Positions 44,732 through 53,098 of a stretch of 53,098 nt of DNA are shown piece by piece. The notes under the pieces are model-generated. The model was not told the origin of the DNA, did not search any database, and saw only the letters and a list, made by a program, of their open reading frames with translations. Made by a program: the position numbers and the translations under genes. Location: contig NZ_JAFHKT010000110.1 in the NCBI RefSeq assembly GCF_017052465.1, forward strand, positions 1 through 53,098. The letters are read 5' to 3'. How positions within the stretch are numbered: the stretch's first letter is position 1; every line of letters starts with the position of its first letter. The stretch comes from Arthrobacter pascens (lineage in GTDB: Bacteria > Actinomycetota > Actinomycetes > Actinomycetales > Micrococcaceae).

Positions 44732-45904
44732 TTAGCTGCCCAGGCCGAGCTTAAACTCGTTCCAGATCTGAACGCGCTTGCCGGCGTCCTCAGGTGTCTG
44801 GCCAAACTTCATCTTAGAGAAGAACGCATCCCCGTCCTTGGTGGCCGGGATCAGGGTCGCGCTGAGCACCTCATCCGTGACTCCGGCGGACTTTGCCTCG
44901 GCCGAAGTTGCCTGCTGGTAGTCGAGGATGCCGTTGTTTCCGCTGGCTGTGACGAATTTGGACTGCCAGTCCATGGTCTGGGTGTAGTTGATGAACTCGT
45001 AGGCGGCGTCCAGCTTCTTGGAGCCGCCTTCCTTTACGATGGAGTAGTTGTCGCTCCAGGCCGGCACGCCCTGCTTGATGATGTTGTTGACATGCAGGGT
45101 CTTTCCGGCCGCCTTGACAGCCTTGAGGCTGGCGATGTTGTTCAGGTAGGCGATGCTGGCTTCACCGCCCGCGAGCTGGTCGGTCTGGTCGTTGAATCCG
45201 CTGGTCAGCCGTTTGATCTGGGGACGGAGTTCCGCCAGTTTTGCCTTCATCTGGTTGAACTGCTCCTCCGAGAGGTTGAACGGGTCCTCGAAGCCCAGTG
45301 TCAGGGCGACCATGTTAAGGACCGCTTGGGATTCATCGAAGATGGAGACTTTGCCTTTCAGGGCCGGGTCCCACAGCACGTTCCAGTCGTTGAACTGTCC
45401 CTTATCGTCTTGGTACTTCTTCAGGGCCGGGGAGGCAAGGGCGGCGTCGTCTGTCCAGGCCAGGGGCTGGTTGCCCCAGTTGTACAGCACTCCGTACAGC
45501 TTTCCGTCCTTGCTGCTGGCAGCGGCCTGCCAGTCGAAGCCAAGTTTCATGTCCTTCAGGGCTGTCACGCGTGCGCTGTCGATGGGCTCCAGCAGGTTGG
45601 CATTGGTGTAGTTGTCGTACCAGCCTGACGTGACAAGAGCCAGGTCCCATTGGGACGGCGCAGACTTTACCTTGGCGAACATCTCATCGGGGGAACCGAC
45701 GTTGACGACGTTGACTTTGATGCCGGTCTTTTCGGTGAAGGCGTCCAGTTGTTTTTTGTCGTGATAGGTCTCCCAGGACAGGACGTTCAGGGTCTGGTTC
45801 TCGGTGCTGGCCCCCCCGCTGGGCCCACCACACGCGGTGAGCGCCATGGCCACGGACGCCGCTATTGCACCCGCGATGAGCTTCAGTGATGCATGTTTAC
45901 GCAT
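44732..45904 (-). CDS. Polyamine-type ABC transporter substrate-binding lipoprotein
   Basis: A 390-aa PotD/PotF-type binding protein. The signal peptide ends in the lipobox LTAC (Cys about residue 25); start at 45904 has AGGAC upstream and the frame extended to 46075 is inside the next gene. LNVLSWETYHDKKQLDAFTEKTG is the family start and PTR-like features follow. It is the last gene of an ATPase-permease-permease-binding operon. Substrate is likely a polyamine or related amine, consistent with the divergent XRE-cupin regulator. Confidence 0.86.
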   Translation of the reverse strand: MRKHASLKLIAGAIAASVAMALTACGGPSGGASTENQTLNVLSWETYHDKKQLDAFTEKTGIKVNVVNVGSPDEMFAKVKSAPSQWDLALVTSGWYDNYTNANLLEPIDSARVTALKDMKLGFDWQAAASSKDGKLYGVLYNWGNQPLAWTDDAALASPALKKYQDDKGQFNDWNVLWDPALKGKVSIFDESQAVLNMVALTLGFEDPFNLSEEQFNQMKAKLAELRPQIKRLTSGFNDQTDQLAGGEASIAYLNNIASLKAVKAAGKTLHVNNIIKQGVPAWSDNYSIVKEGGSKKLDAAYEFINYTQTMDWQSKFVTASGNNGILDYQQATSAEAKSAGVTDEVLSATLIPATKDGDAFFSKMKFGQTPEDAGKRVQIWNEFKLGLGS

Positions 45905-45927
45905 TTTGTGTCCTCTTATATGGTGTG

Positions 45928-46878
45928 TTATCGATGGGTTGCCGGTTCCACGGCGCCAGGAGCGGGGATGGGCCCCGTGCCGGCATGGCCGAGTTCGCGC
46001 GCCAGGTCCTGTTCCTCGGCTGCTTCGACCAGGTTTGAGGTGAGGCTTGCTCCGCGCTTGCGGGCGTTGAACCACAGGATCATGCCTGCCAGTGCGATGC
46101 AGGTCAGGGAACCGCCTCCGATCAGCGTGAACGCTGCGTTGACTTCGGGTGTGAAGCCGAACCGCACCAGGCCCCAGACGTACACGGGCAGGGTCGGCTC
46201 GGTGCCGGCCAGGAAGAATGTCACTGCGATTTCATCCATGGACATGGTGAAGCCCAGAAGGGCCGCAGCGACAAGTGCGGCACGGATGCCCGGCAGGGTG
46301 ACGTGCCAGAAGGTAGCGATCCTTCCAGCGCCCAGGTCAAAGGACGCCTGCTCCAGTGACGGGTCAGCGACTTTGAGGCGCTGAAGGACCAGGAACATGA
46401 CCAGCGGGGTGATGAAGGCGGTGTGTCCGATGACGATGGTCCAGAAGCCGGTGTTGATCTTCGCGTAATTGAAGACGGCCAGGAAGGAGATGCCCAGCAC
46501 CATGCCGGGTGCAACGAGAGGGCTGGTCAGGAGGAGGTCCAGCAGCTTCCCTCCCCGAATCCTGACGCGGTGGGAGGTGAGCGCAAAGACTGTCCCCGCA
46601 ATGATGCTGATCAGAACGGCGGTGAAGGCTACCTGGAGGCTGTACAGGATCGCGGAAATCATCTGCGGGTCCTGGAACAGGTCCTGGTACCAGCGCAGGG
46701 TGGGCCCGACCATGGGGAGCGTCTGGATCCGGCTGTCGTTGAAGCTGAACAACGCAGTCACGATGAGCGGCAGGTAGAGGAACAGGTACACAAGCCCCAG
46801 ACCGAGGAGGCCGAAGGCTGTGCCGATAAACGCGAGGTTCCGCGGTTGGCGTCGGGCGGTGCCCGCATGGTCAGTCAA
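45928..46878 (-). CDS. Polyamine-type ABC transporter permease (PotC-like)
   Basis: A 316-aa membrane protein with about six segments and the EAA-type loop QASFDLGAGRIATFWHVTLP. I choose the TTG at 46878, with GGAGAC six bases upstream and an eight-base overlap with the preceding permease; the frame to 46911 has no site. A TTG start is unusual but the spacing supports it. Confidence 0.84.
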   Translation of the reverse strand: MTDHAGTARRQPRNLAFIGTAFGLLGLGLVYLFLYLPLIVTALFSFNDSRIQTLPMVGPTLRWYQDLFQDPQMISAILYSLQVAFTAVLISIIAGTVFALTSHRVRIRGGKLLDLLLTSPLVAPGMVLGISFLAVFNYAKINTGFWTIVIGHTAFITPLVMFLVLQRLKVADPSLEQASFDLGAGRIATFWHVTLPGIRAALVAAALLGFTMSMDEIAVTFFLAGTEPTLPVYVWGLVRFGFTPEVNAAFTLIGGGSLTCIALAGMILWFNARKRGASLTSNLVEAAEEQDLARELGHAGTGPIPAPGAVEPATHR

Positions 46879-47779
46879 GGGGTGTCTCCAATCTCGTGAA
46901 CAACGACACAATGGCCAGGACGACGAGTCCGGTGGCGACGATGGTCAGGCCGATTGCCGCTCCCATGGGCCAGTTGTTGGCTGCTCCGAACTGCTGCAGT
47001 ACAAGCGAGCCGAGCATGGTTCCCTCCAGGCCACCGACCATTGCTGGCGTGACATAGTCACCGAATGTCAGTACGAAAGCGATGCCGAAGCCCACAGCTG
47101 CCCCCGGCCGGCTGAGTGGCCAGACGATGCGACGGAACGTTGTCCATGCGTTCGCGCCGCAATCTGCGGACGCCTGGAGAAGGTGCCCGGGGATGCGGTC
47201 AAGTGAGGTGTAAACGGAAAGAAACGCGTAAGGAATGGCCACGTACGTCAAGGTGATGATCACTGAGGTCTGCGAGTAGAGAAACGCCTTGGACGCCTCA
47301 CTCATGCCGAGGGTTCCGGCGAACCCGGCCAGGACCCCCTCCTCGCCAAGAATGATTTTCCAGGCGAACACACGCATGAGGTAAGACACCCACAGTGGTA
47401 CGAGGATGAGCAAAGCGCCGAGCGTTTTGTATCGGCCAAATGTGCGAACGACAACGTAGGCGGCGCCGTAAGCGATCACCGTCGCTATCAGTGAGGACGT
47501 TATTGCGATGAACAGGCTGCGCCCAAACAGGCTTTGAAAAACCGACGAGGAAAATGTCGCCTGGAAGTTCTCCAAGGTGAACTCGGGAGTGACAGTTCCA
47601 AAGTCGTTGCTCCAGACGCTGTAGAGCACCAGGAACAGGTTCGGCAGCAGCACCAGGACGATGACCCAGATTATTGCCGGGGCGGCCAGGAGCTTGTGCT
47701 TCCAGCCGTCCCGCGGGGCCGGCCGGGACGGAACGGGACCCAGCCTCTTGTCGGGCCGTGGCCTGGTGAGGGTCGTCAT
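46871..47779 (-). CDS. Polyamine-type ABC transporter permease (PotB-like)
   Basis: A 302-aa membrane permease with about six segments and the EAA loop QASADCGANAWTTFRRIVWP. Its ATG at 47779 overlaps the ATPase stop (ATGA). It forms the channel with the PotC-like subunit. Confidence 0.87.
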   Translation of the reverse strand: MTTLTRPRPDKRLGPVPSRPAPRDGWKHKLLAAPAIIWVIVLVLLPNLFLVLYSVWSNDFGTVTPEFTLENFQATFSSSVFQSLFGRSLFIAITSSLIATVIAYGAAYVVVRTFGRYKTLGALLILVPLWVSYLMRVFAWKIILGEEGVLAGFAGTLGMSEASKAFLYSQTSVIITLTYVAIPYAFLSVYTSLDRIPGHLLQASADCGANAWTTFRRIVWPLSRPGAAVGFGIAFVLTFGDYVTPAMVGGLEGTMLGSLVLQQFGAANNWPMGAAIGLTIVATGLVVLAIVSLFTRLETPLD

Positions 47780-48918
47780 GGCTTCCCCTCGACAATGACT
47801 GATGCCTCGGCGGGCCATCCGACCGTGATGTTCTGGCCCCGCTGTACGTCCACGCCTCTGACGCGGGCAACGAGCGGCTCGCCTTCCACCAAAAGGGAAA
47901 GCTCCTGCTCATGGCCGAAGTAGATGACTTCCTCGACTACAGCGCTGAACTGGTTTTCGAAGGGTTGTGCGGCGCCGCCTACCTCGATGCTTTCCGGGCG
48001 GACACTAACCGTTGCCTTTTCGGAAGTCAGCTCAGCGGATACGACAATACGAAGGTTCCCGATGCGGGCAATGTGAGCCGATTCCCGGCCGCAGTGGAAC
48101 AGGTTCGTCTTCCCGATGAAGCTTGCAACAAAGGCGGTTGCAGGGTTTTGGTAGATTTCCTTGGGCGAACCGATTTGTTCGATCACGCCGTTGTTCATGA
48201 CTGCAACCCGGTCACTCATGGCCAGCGCTTCGCCCTGATCGTGAGTGACGTATACGAACGTAATGCCGACGTTGCGCTGGAGATTTTTCAGCACAACGAG
48301 CATGGTTTCCCGCAGCTTCAGGTCCAGGGCCCCCAAGGGCTCGTCAAGCAGCAGCAGCTTCGGACGGCCCACCAGGGCCCTGGCCAGAGCGACGCGCTGT
48401 TTTTGCCCACCTGAGAGCTGATGGGGCAGGCGGTTGTCGTACTCGGCCATGGCGACTTTGGACAGGGCTTCGTCCACCCGTGGCTTGATCTCGGCCTTGG
48501 GGACGCGAGCCATTTGCAGCGGATAGGCGACGTTCGCTCGGACCGTCATGTGCGGGAAGAGAGCATAATTCTGAAACACCGTGTTGACGTCGCGCTTGTT
48601 TGGCGGGACGCCGGTGACGTCCTTCCCGTCGAGCAGGATCATGCCGTCGGTTGGATGTTCGAAGCCGGCGATCATCTTGAGCGTGGTTGTCTTTCCACTG
48701 CCGCTCGAACCAAGAATGGAGAAAAACTCTCCCTTGCGGATCGAGACGTCAACGCCAGCCACCGCGGGCTTCTCGGTGCTGGGGTAGGTCTTCCTGACTG
48801 AGGCGAGCTGCACTACCACCTGAGAGCCTTCCAGATTGTGTGCGGCGCTGCCCAGCGATTCACTGCTTTCAGCCGGCAGATCGCCTGCCGCAGGCATGTT
48901 TTGCATGGGATGGGTCAT
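47776..48918 (-). CDS. Polyamine-type ABC transporter ATPase (PotA-like)
   Basis: A 380-aa ATPase. Walker A GSSGSGKTTT (70-79), signature LSGGQKQRVALARAL and Walker B LLLLDEPLGALD are intact; a TOBE domain follows. AGGAGATATTC precedes the ATG. It is the first gene of the operon. A promoter with a regulator site lies 200 bases upstream, so there is a long untranslated leader. Confidence 0.9.
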   Translation of the reverse strand: MTHPMQNMPAAGDLPAESSESLGSAAHNLEGSQVVVQLASVRKTYPSTEKPAVAGVDVSIRKGEFFSILGSSGSGKTTTLKMIAGFEHPTDGMILLDGKDVTGVPPNKRDVNTVFQNYALFPHMTVRANVAYPLQMARVPKAEIKPRVDEALSKVAMAEYDNRLPHQLSGGQKQRVALARALVGRPKLLLLDEPLGALDLKLRETMLVVLKNLQRNVGITFVYVTHDQGEALAMSDRVAVMNNGVIEQIGSPKEIYQNPATAFVASFIGKTNLFHCGRESAHIARIGNLRIVVSAELTSEKATVSVRPESIEVGGAAQPFENQFSAVVEEVIYFGHEQELSLLVEGEPLVARVRGVDVQRGQNITVGWPAEASVIVEGKP

Positions 48919-48970
48919 GAATATCTCCTGAGGAGCTGACGGGGGCCGGAGTTGAAGGGTTAGCGGGACT

Positions 48971-48989
48971 GGCCTTCAGCAGGAAGGCC
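48971..48989 (-). promoter_or_regulatory. Small hairpin in the leader of the ATPase gene
   Basis: GGCCTTC and GAAGGCC pair around a five-base loop in the long leader. It is weak evidence for attenuation, but the long leader makes it worth noting. Confidence 0.3.
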
Positions 48990-49104
48990 CGTGATTGGGG
49001 GTGAGGATGCCGTGTGAGCATTTATCCCCGAGTTCTCTGCCACCGGCACTCCCGGCGTGTTCGTGTCACTGTTCGCGATACAAGCCAGGACCCGAGGGTT
49101 GAAC

Positions 49105-49121
49105 GTTCGATACGCTCGAAC
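49105..49121. promoter_or_regulatory. Operator candidate 1 (GTTCG-N7-CGAAC)
   Basis: GTTCGATACGCTCGAAC is a perfect inverted repeat with a 7-base centre, sitting at the expected transcription start of the polyamine operon, six bases after its -10 box. A second site of the same design lies 82 bases upstream. Confidence 0.62.
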
Positions 49122-49126
49122 GCCGC

Positions 49127-49155
49127 TTAGCATCTTTGCTTCGCTCATGTCTCAA
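49127..49155 (-). promoter_or_regulatory. Promoter of the polyamine ABC operon
   Basis: On the minus strand TTGAGA (49155-49150) and TGCTAA (49132-49127) are exactly 17 bases apart. The start would fall near 49120, inside operator 1, so binding there would block transcription. Confidence 0.52.
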
Positions 49156-49202
49156 CGTTAAGTTCGGCTACTGGCACCCGTCAAGACTTTTCGCGACTTA
49201 TT

Positions 49203-49219
49203 GTTCGATCAAACCGAAC
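49203..49219. promoter_or_regulatory. Operator candidate 2 (GTTCG-N7-CGAAC)
   Basis: GTTCGATCAAACCGAAC has the same arms and spacing as site 1. A half-site GTTCGAT also occurs at 49245-49251. Together they form a compact regulatory region between the ABC operon and the XRE-cupin gene. Confidence 0.6.
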
Positions 49220-49419
49220 ACGGTGGCCAAATATCCCCAAAACTGTTCGATATCCATGGAGCTAGGACTAGCCGAACTCTTTCCGCGAGTCCTTCAGGGC
49301 GATAAACTCATATCCGGTGGTACCGAACAAGGCCTGCTGATTTAGCTGGCAGCTCCGGTGCGCCGGCATTCACGCCGAGAGATTTCTCGGTCGCTGGGCA
49401 GACATCGAAAGGGGCGGCT

Positions 49420-50007
49420 ATGACCGACATTTTTGAGCTTGACGACGAGGCCGAATCTGCAGATCGCATTGGAGAACGCCTGCATGAACTGAGGATGCAG
49501 TATAAGTACAGCATCAGGGGGCTCGCGTCCAAGGCAGGGGTATCGGCGTCGCTGGTCAGCGACGTGGAGAAAGGGAAAGTTGAACCGTCGATCTCGACGC
49601 TGAAGCGCATTGCAACTGCGCTGGGGACAAACCTCACGTACTTTTTCTCTGAACAGACCCAGGACAAGGGTCGGGTCATCCGGTCCGCGGAGCGCACGCA
49701 GCTCTCCGGCATGGCATCTACAGGAGTTCGTTTCGAACTGGCTACTCCCGCCGAATCCGTGGCCCTGGAGGCGATTTACGGGCGGTATGAGGTAGGGGCG
49801 TCAACCGGAGAGGAACCCTACACGCACGAGGGTGAGGAGTGGGGCATGGTGCTCTCGGGCCGGCTCAAGGTCGTGCTCGACGACCAGGTCTACTTTTTAG
49901 AGCCAGGGGACTCCATCTGGTTCCACAGCTCGCTTCCGCACTACATGGAAAACGTCGCTCAAACCGTCACTGAGTACATCTGGATCAATACGCCGAAGAG
50001 CTTCTAG
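49420..50007 (+). CDS. XRE-cupin transcriptional regulator (PuuR-like)
   Basis: A 195-aa regulator with an N-terminal XRE helix-turn-helix (residues about 16-70, MQYKYSIRGLASKAGVSASL) and a C-terminal cupin (EPYTHEGEEWGMVLSGRLKV, then VYFLEPGDSIWFHSSLPHY). GAAAGGGG precedes the ATG. Related proteins, for example PuuR, control polyamine and amine catabolism. It is divergent from the polyamine ABC operon and probably binds the GTTCG-N7-CGAAC sites; no binding evidence is available. The cupin may sense the amine. Confidence 0.88.
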   Translation: MTDIFELDDEAESADRIGERLHELRMQYKYSIRGLASKAGVSASLVSDVEKGKVEPSISTLKRIATALGTNLTYFFSEQTQDKGRVIRSAERTQLSGMASTGVRFELATPAESVALEAIYGRYEVGASTGEEPYTHEGEEWGMVLSGRLKVVLDDQVYFLEPGDSIWFHSSLPHYMENVAQTVTEYIWINTPKSF

Positions 50008-50022
50008 CAGGTCCTGCGTGCC

Positions 50023-50720
50023 ATGGCCATGAATCGGGCCAGCGACTTCGTGGCCGAGTTCGCGGCAAGTGGACCTCGCCCGTGCGATCAGGGCGCCAAC
50101 GCTTCAATCCCGCTCTTCAACCGGTCGCTGGATGATTGGCGATTGGCCATCGAAACGCTGGATCGGGAATCCGCACGTGCCCAAATCTGGTTCTGGTATC
50201 AACTGCCGCGGATTCACGCCCAATCACTCTGCCCTACCTGGGCAATCACGTTTCTAAACACGTCGTGGAGCGTATCTCCGCTCATCCGCCTTTCCTGCGG
50301 GCGCTGCTCCGTTGCAGGATCGTCCTCCTATGGGATTCGTGCGAAACACGGTTATGGGACGATTCGGTGAGGGCCAGCGTTATCTAGACCTCAAGAGTTC
50401 CGGGCTGCGTCCAATAGTTTCGCTGGCCAGAGTCCTTGCCATTCGGACAGGCGATGCCTACGGTTCGACGGTTCAACGACTGGACTGTGCCGCCTCCGCC
50501 GGATTACTGAGCCGGGACGAAGCAGACACCCTGACCAGTGCGTTCACTATGTACATAGCCTTCTCACAGATAGAACGGATTCTGGGTATGAAGCGGTCAG
50601 AAGCGCTGAAGACATTTATTGCCCCGGCCCAGCTGGACCCGCTGACGCGCGCTGTCACCTTCGGGACGGATTCCGCGCAACCGCGCAGGTTCAGGAACGG
50701 GGCGGTAAAGAGCTTACGGC
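50023..50720 (+). pseudogene. DUF294-type nucleotidyltransferase (CBS/PII-related) pseudogene
   Basis: Fragments in three frames follow the C-terminal half of DUF294/CBS nucleotidyltransferase proteins. The first frame (from 50023) has MAMNRASDFVAEFAAS then FNRSLDDWRLAIETL; a second (about 50210-50320) has YLGNHVSKHVVERISAH then PPFLRALLR; a third (about 50320-50650) has YLDLKSSGLRPIVSLARVLA and LDCAASAGLLSRDEADTLT, the DUF294 C-terminal pattern. At least two frameshifts separate them, and the nucleotidyltransferase and CBS domains are missing. It starts 15 bases after the XRE-cupin stop. Confidence 0.65.
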
Positions 50721-50780
50721 TATGTACAGGCTCTAGTTGTCCGCTTCCGGGCAGCGGAGACAGCCGCTCTAACGCATGCG

Positions 50781-50815
50781 GCCCTGCCGGCACCAGGTAT
50801 CGGTGCTGACAGGGC
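50781..50815 (-). terminator. Terminator-like hairpin after the APC permease gene
   Basis: GCCCTGCCGGCACC (50781-50794) and GGTGCTGACAGGGC (50802-50815) pair with a mismatch and a G-T pair around a seven-base loop. It is about 30 bases past the permease stop on the minus strand; no T run follows. Confidence 0.5.
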
Positions 50816-50847
50816 TGCACGGGAACCGGACTCGGAGGATCAGAGCC

Positions 50848-52386
50848 TCATGCTGACGGCATTACTCCCCTTCGAAGCTTTTCCGCTACTTCGATTGCAT
50901 CGCCTTCGGGGGCGGTGGAGTGGCGGTCTGGTTTGGCCAGCAGCAGGTAGGCCAGGCCCGTCAGGGTAACGACTGAAAAGCCGAGGAGGGCGATCCATTG
51001 GTCATACCAGGGCAGACCTTCCTTGCTGAAGTCTGGTTTGCCCAGCATCAGCATGCCGGCGAGCAGGTACAGAAGCGCCCCAACGTTGGCGATGAATCCC
51101 CATCGGCCCAGCGTGAATTGACCTGCTGGCCGCCATCCGTTGATTCGGGCACGCAGGGCTGCCGTCATGACGATGGCGAAAGCACAGTAACCTGCGAGCA
51201 TCTGGAAGGCTGCAATCCGGAACAGTGCGTCAGGGGAGAAAAACACGTACACCACGAGGAGCACGGGGAGAATGTTCGTGATGAGCAGGGCGTTGCGTGG
51301 CAAGTGGGAGTTGCTGGTCTTGGCAATGAGGTGGCTGCCCGGGAACATGTCGTCGCGGGCAAATGAATAGACCAGGCGTGAGACGGCTGTTTGCTGCCCC
51401 ATCACTCCGGCGAGGAAAGAGATCAGAACGATCACCAGGAAACACTTCATTCCTATGGTGCCCAGCGAGCTCTGCAGGATGGCAGGGATCGGGTTAACGT
51501 CCTGGCCACTGACGATCTGCGCCAGGTTCGGTGCAGCCATAATGTAACCGGCGAATGCGAAGACGGCGGCCACCGCACCCACGCCGACCGTGAGCATCAT
51601 GGCCCGGGGAACGCTGCGGGCAGGGTTTGGAGTCTCTTCGGCGACCTCACCGCAGGCCTCAAAACCATAGAACATGTACAGGCCAACCAGGGAGGCTCCG
51701 ATGAACACTCCCAGATAGGATCCTCCGCCTGCCGTGCCCATGCTGTCGAAGAATACGGACCAGTCGTTCTTGCGCTGGAAAATCATGAGGTAGAGACCTA
51801 CGGCGATAATCCCGATCAGTTCTCCGGCGAGGGCGATCTGGCTGATTCGTGCCAGCGCCTTGCCGCCGCTGAGGTTGAAGAGCAGCGCTAGTGCGATAAC
51901 GCAGAGAGTGATGACCAGCGTTTGGGTGGGAGTGGCTTCAACTGAGGGTTCCTCATTGGTGCCGAAAAGCAGGCTGGCGATGAAGCCGGAGCTGAACAGT
52001 GCGGTACTGGTGATGCCGACGGTGATTCCGCCGATATAAATCCAGGACATCAACCACGCAGCACGGCCATTCCATAACCGCCGTGTCCACTGGTAGAGGC
52101 CACCGGCGATAGGGAACTGGGAAACGATCTCACCGAACACCAACGCCACGAGGAACATTCCCAAGCCGACGATGAGGATCCAGAAGATGGAGGGCGGGCC
52201 TGCCTGCGTAAGACCGAGGCCAAAGATGGCGACAACACTGACCATCGGCGACAGGTAAAGGAACCCAAGCGCAAAATTGGCTATCAGGTTGATTTTGCGG
52301 TCCAGCTTTGGCTCATAACCCAGCGCGCGTAGATGGTCGTCGTCACTGTGAGCTGTGCTCTCGGTCGAAAGGTCGGGGTGAGACAT
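50848..52386 (-). CDS. APC-family amino-acid/amine permease
   Basis: A 512-aa membrane protein with about twelve segments. GGAGGACAG lies before the ATG at 52386. The N-terminal YEPKLDRKINLIANFALGFLY and the QFPIAGGLYQWTRRL region mark the amino-acid/GABA/choline branch of the APC superfamily. It may import GABA, putrescine or another amine, which would suit the polyamine genes to the left, but none of the GTTCG-N7-CGAAC sites was found in its upstream region. Confidence 0.86.
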   Translation of the reverse strand: MSHPDLSTESTAHSDDDHLRALGYEPKLDRKINLIANFALGFLYLSPMVSVVAIFGLGLTQAGPPSIFWILIVGLGMFLVALVFGEIVSQFPIAGGLYQWTRRLWNGRAAWLMSWIYIGGITVGITSTALFSSGFIASLLFGTNEEPSVEATPTQTLVITLCVIALALLFNLSGGKALARISQIALAGELIGIIAVGLYLMIFQRKNDWSVFFDSMGTAGGGSYLGVFIGASLVGLYMFYGFEACGEVAEETPNPARSVPRAMMLTVGVGAVAAVFAFAGYIMAAPNLAQIVSGQDVNPIPAILQSSLGTIGMKCFLVIVLISFLAGVMGQQTAVSRLVYSFARDDMFPGSHLIAKTSNSHLPRNALLITNILPVLLVVYVFFSPDALFRIAAFQMLAGYCAFAIVMTAALRARINGWRPAGQFTLGRWGFIANVGALLYLLAGMLMLGKPDFSKEGLPWYDQWIALLGFSVVTLTGLAYLLLAKPDRHSTAPEGDAIEVAEKLRRGVMPSA

Positions 52387-52897
52387 CTGTCCTCCTCGAA
52401 TAGTGATGCTCTGAATAAGAAGTTGTCTGGGCCCGGCTGCTGGCCGGCGCTGGCCAGGGAAAGTTTGAAGGCTCCAGCGAGTGTCGAAAGTATCGTTCCG
52501 CTTATCATTTCCTACAGCCGAGAACATCGATAATCCAAGGCCGATCCATTGTGAGCGTTCTTAAGATTCTGCACACGACTGTTTATCAGCGCGCGGTGCT
52601 CGACGGTGCGAGCAAAGTGGGTGACGCGGGCAGGGCAAGCTCATCGCGCGCTCTCTGCGGGCCAGGCCGTCGACGCAGCTCTGCCTATTCGTCTCGAGTT
52701 TGCGACTTTCAGGCTCGTGCTTTGCTGATTACGAGCCTATCAGGAGGAGGAATTTAGCCTCCCCGGTGCCGTCGAGAGCGCCTAGGGCATGACCCGCCCC
52801 AGTCGTTCGCGTGGGTGCAGAAGAACGTCGCCGTTCGGTTGGCTGGCGGTGCCTGGGGGTTCAAAAGATGGATTTGTCCGCGGGCAGTGGTCGCGAC
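52387..52897. other. Intergenic stretch upstream of the APC gene
   Basis: No gene. It should contain the permease promoter, but I do not see a clear one or a riboswitch. The short frame at 52551-52757 looks like chance. Confidence 0.4.
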
Positions 52898-52940
52898 TTC
52901 AACTCCGGCACCACCAGGTTTCGGTGGTGCCGGAGTTGAA
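52898..52940. terminator. Perfect 18-bp stem terminator
   Basis: TTCAACTCCGGCACCACC (52898-52915) pairs perfectly with GGTGGTGCCGGAGTTGAA (52923-52940) around a seven-base loop. It is 15 bases after the stop of the right-hand gene on the minus strand. Confidence 0.75.
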
Positions 52941-52955
52941 TGTCCGCCGGATAGG

Positions 52956-53098
52956 TTAGGCCTTCAGGTCGAAGGCGCGCTGGGTGATGTTGACCTTGAC
53001 GTTTTCGAGTTCGAGGATGGCTTCGGCGAGGTAGGTCGAGAAGCGTTCGAAGATCTGTTCGCCCTTTTCGGCAGTGGCGCGGAAGGGGTTTCCGATGA
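52956..53098 (-). CDS. C-terminal end of a creatininase-like protein (cut by window edge)
   Basis: The last 47 codons before TAA (52956-52958) read IGNPFRATAEKGEQIFERF, then TYLAEAILELENVKVNI and TQRAFDLKA. The GNPxxATAEKGEQIFE pattern is the usual end of creatininase-family amidohydrolases. The gene continues past 53098. The assignment is from the tail only; other amidohydrolases of the same fold are possible. Its neighbour permease could carry creatinine or a related amine. Confidence 0.5.
   Translation of the reverse strand, partial: IGNPFRATAEKGEQIFERFSTYLAEAILELENVKVNITQRAFDLKA

Noticed and set aside
48960..49148. 62-aa open frame with possible start in front of the polyamine ATPase gene
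   Set aside because: Its start codon lies upstream of the probable transcription start (about 49120) of the operon promoter and it overlaps the operator and -10 box, so it would not be translated.
52387..52560. Riboswitch in the leader of the APC permease gene
   Set aside because: No match to guanidine, lysine or other known riboswitch cores could be recognised by eye.
52551..52757. 68-aa frame MSVLKILHTT... near the right end
   Set aside because: No ribosome site, biased composition and no resemblance to a protein; treated as chance.
1..53098. CRISPR arrays, rRNA, transposase or integrase genes
   Set aside because: No regularly spaced repeats, rRNA segments, or recombinase/transposase motifs were seen on either strand.

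Overview
The window is high-GC DNA whose gene content and style (GTG/TTG and leaderless starts, a mycofactocin cluster, an NCS1/hydantoin-type region, ATGA-coupled operons) fit an actinobacterium of the Micrococcaceae, most likely Arthrobacter sensu lato. This is a judgement from gene families; no database search was possible.

Layout, left to right. (1) 171-351 and 33963-34141 are two related direct repeats. Each carries the 3' end of a tRNA gene (minus strand) plus TTGTCCACA-type boxes, and they bracket about 33.6 kb of accessory DNA like attachment-site duplications. (2) 663-6387 is a sugar-acid catabolic unit: a divergent GntR/HutC repressor, then KdgT-type permease, RuBisCO-like protein, DUF1537 acid-sugar kinase and Zn dehydrogenase, with a visible promoter/operator and a terminator. 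(3) 6473-10297 is eroded DNA holding a DUF3841 remnant, a frameshifted quinone-oxidoreductase-like gene and a TetR gene with a perfect 18-bp palindrome and a probable leaderless start. (4) 10298-14104 holds a LysR regulator and a divergent GbcAB-like Rieske oxygenase/reductase pair (betaine-type N-demethylation). (5) 14698-24264 is a divergent hydantoin/thiohydantoin-like island: NCS1 permease, HyuA-type ATPase, DUF917, M19 dipeptidase and M20 amidohydrolase on the minus strand; a second, divergent DUF917 coupled to a PucR regulator on the plus strand. (6) 24735-32387 is a sugar ABC transporter (binding protein, double ATPase, permease) plus an unrecognised 449-aa protein, between two LacI regulators. 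(7) 32507-33960 is decayed DNA with a hydrolase pseudogene.

Right of the second repeat, the minus strand carries a complete mycofactocin locus, transcribed mftA-B-C-D-E-(new 112-aa gene)-F-GMC oxidoreductase, with mftR divergent. It is followed by two small membrane proteins and a glycosyltransferase interrupted by an amber codon. A Dabb protein and a polyamine-type ABC operon (ATPase, two permeases, binding protein) come next, divergent from an XRE-cupin regulator. The space between them contains two identical-architecture 17-bp operators and a well-spaced promoter. The right end holds a DUF294-type pseudogene, an APC amino-acid/amine permease and the C-terminus of a creatininase-like protein.

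No integrase, transposase, rRNA, complete tRNA or CRISPR array was found. Several genes are broken (frameshifts or amber stops), which suits an old, eroding genomic island, though some breaks could be sequencing errors.
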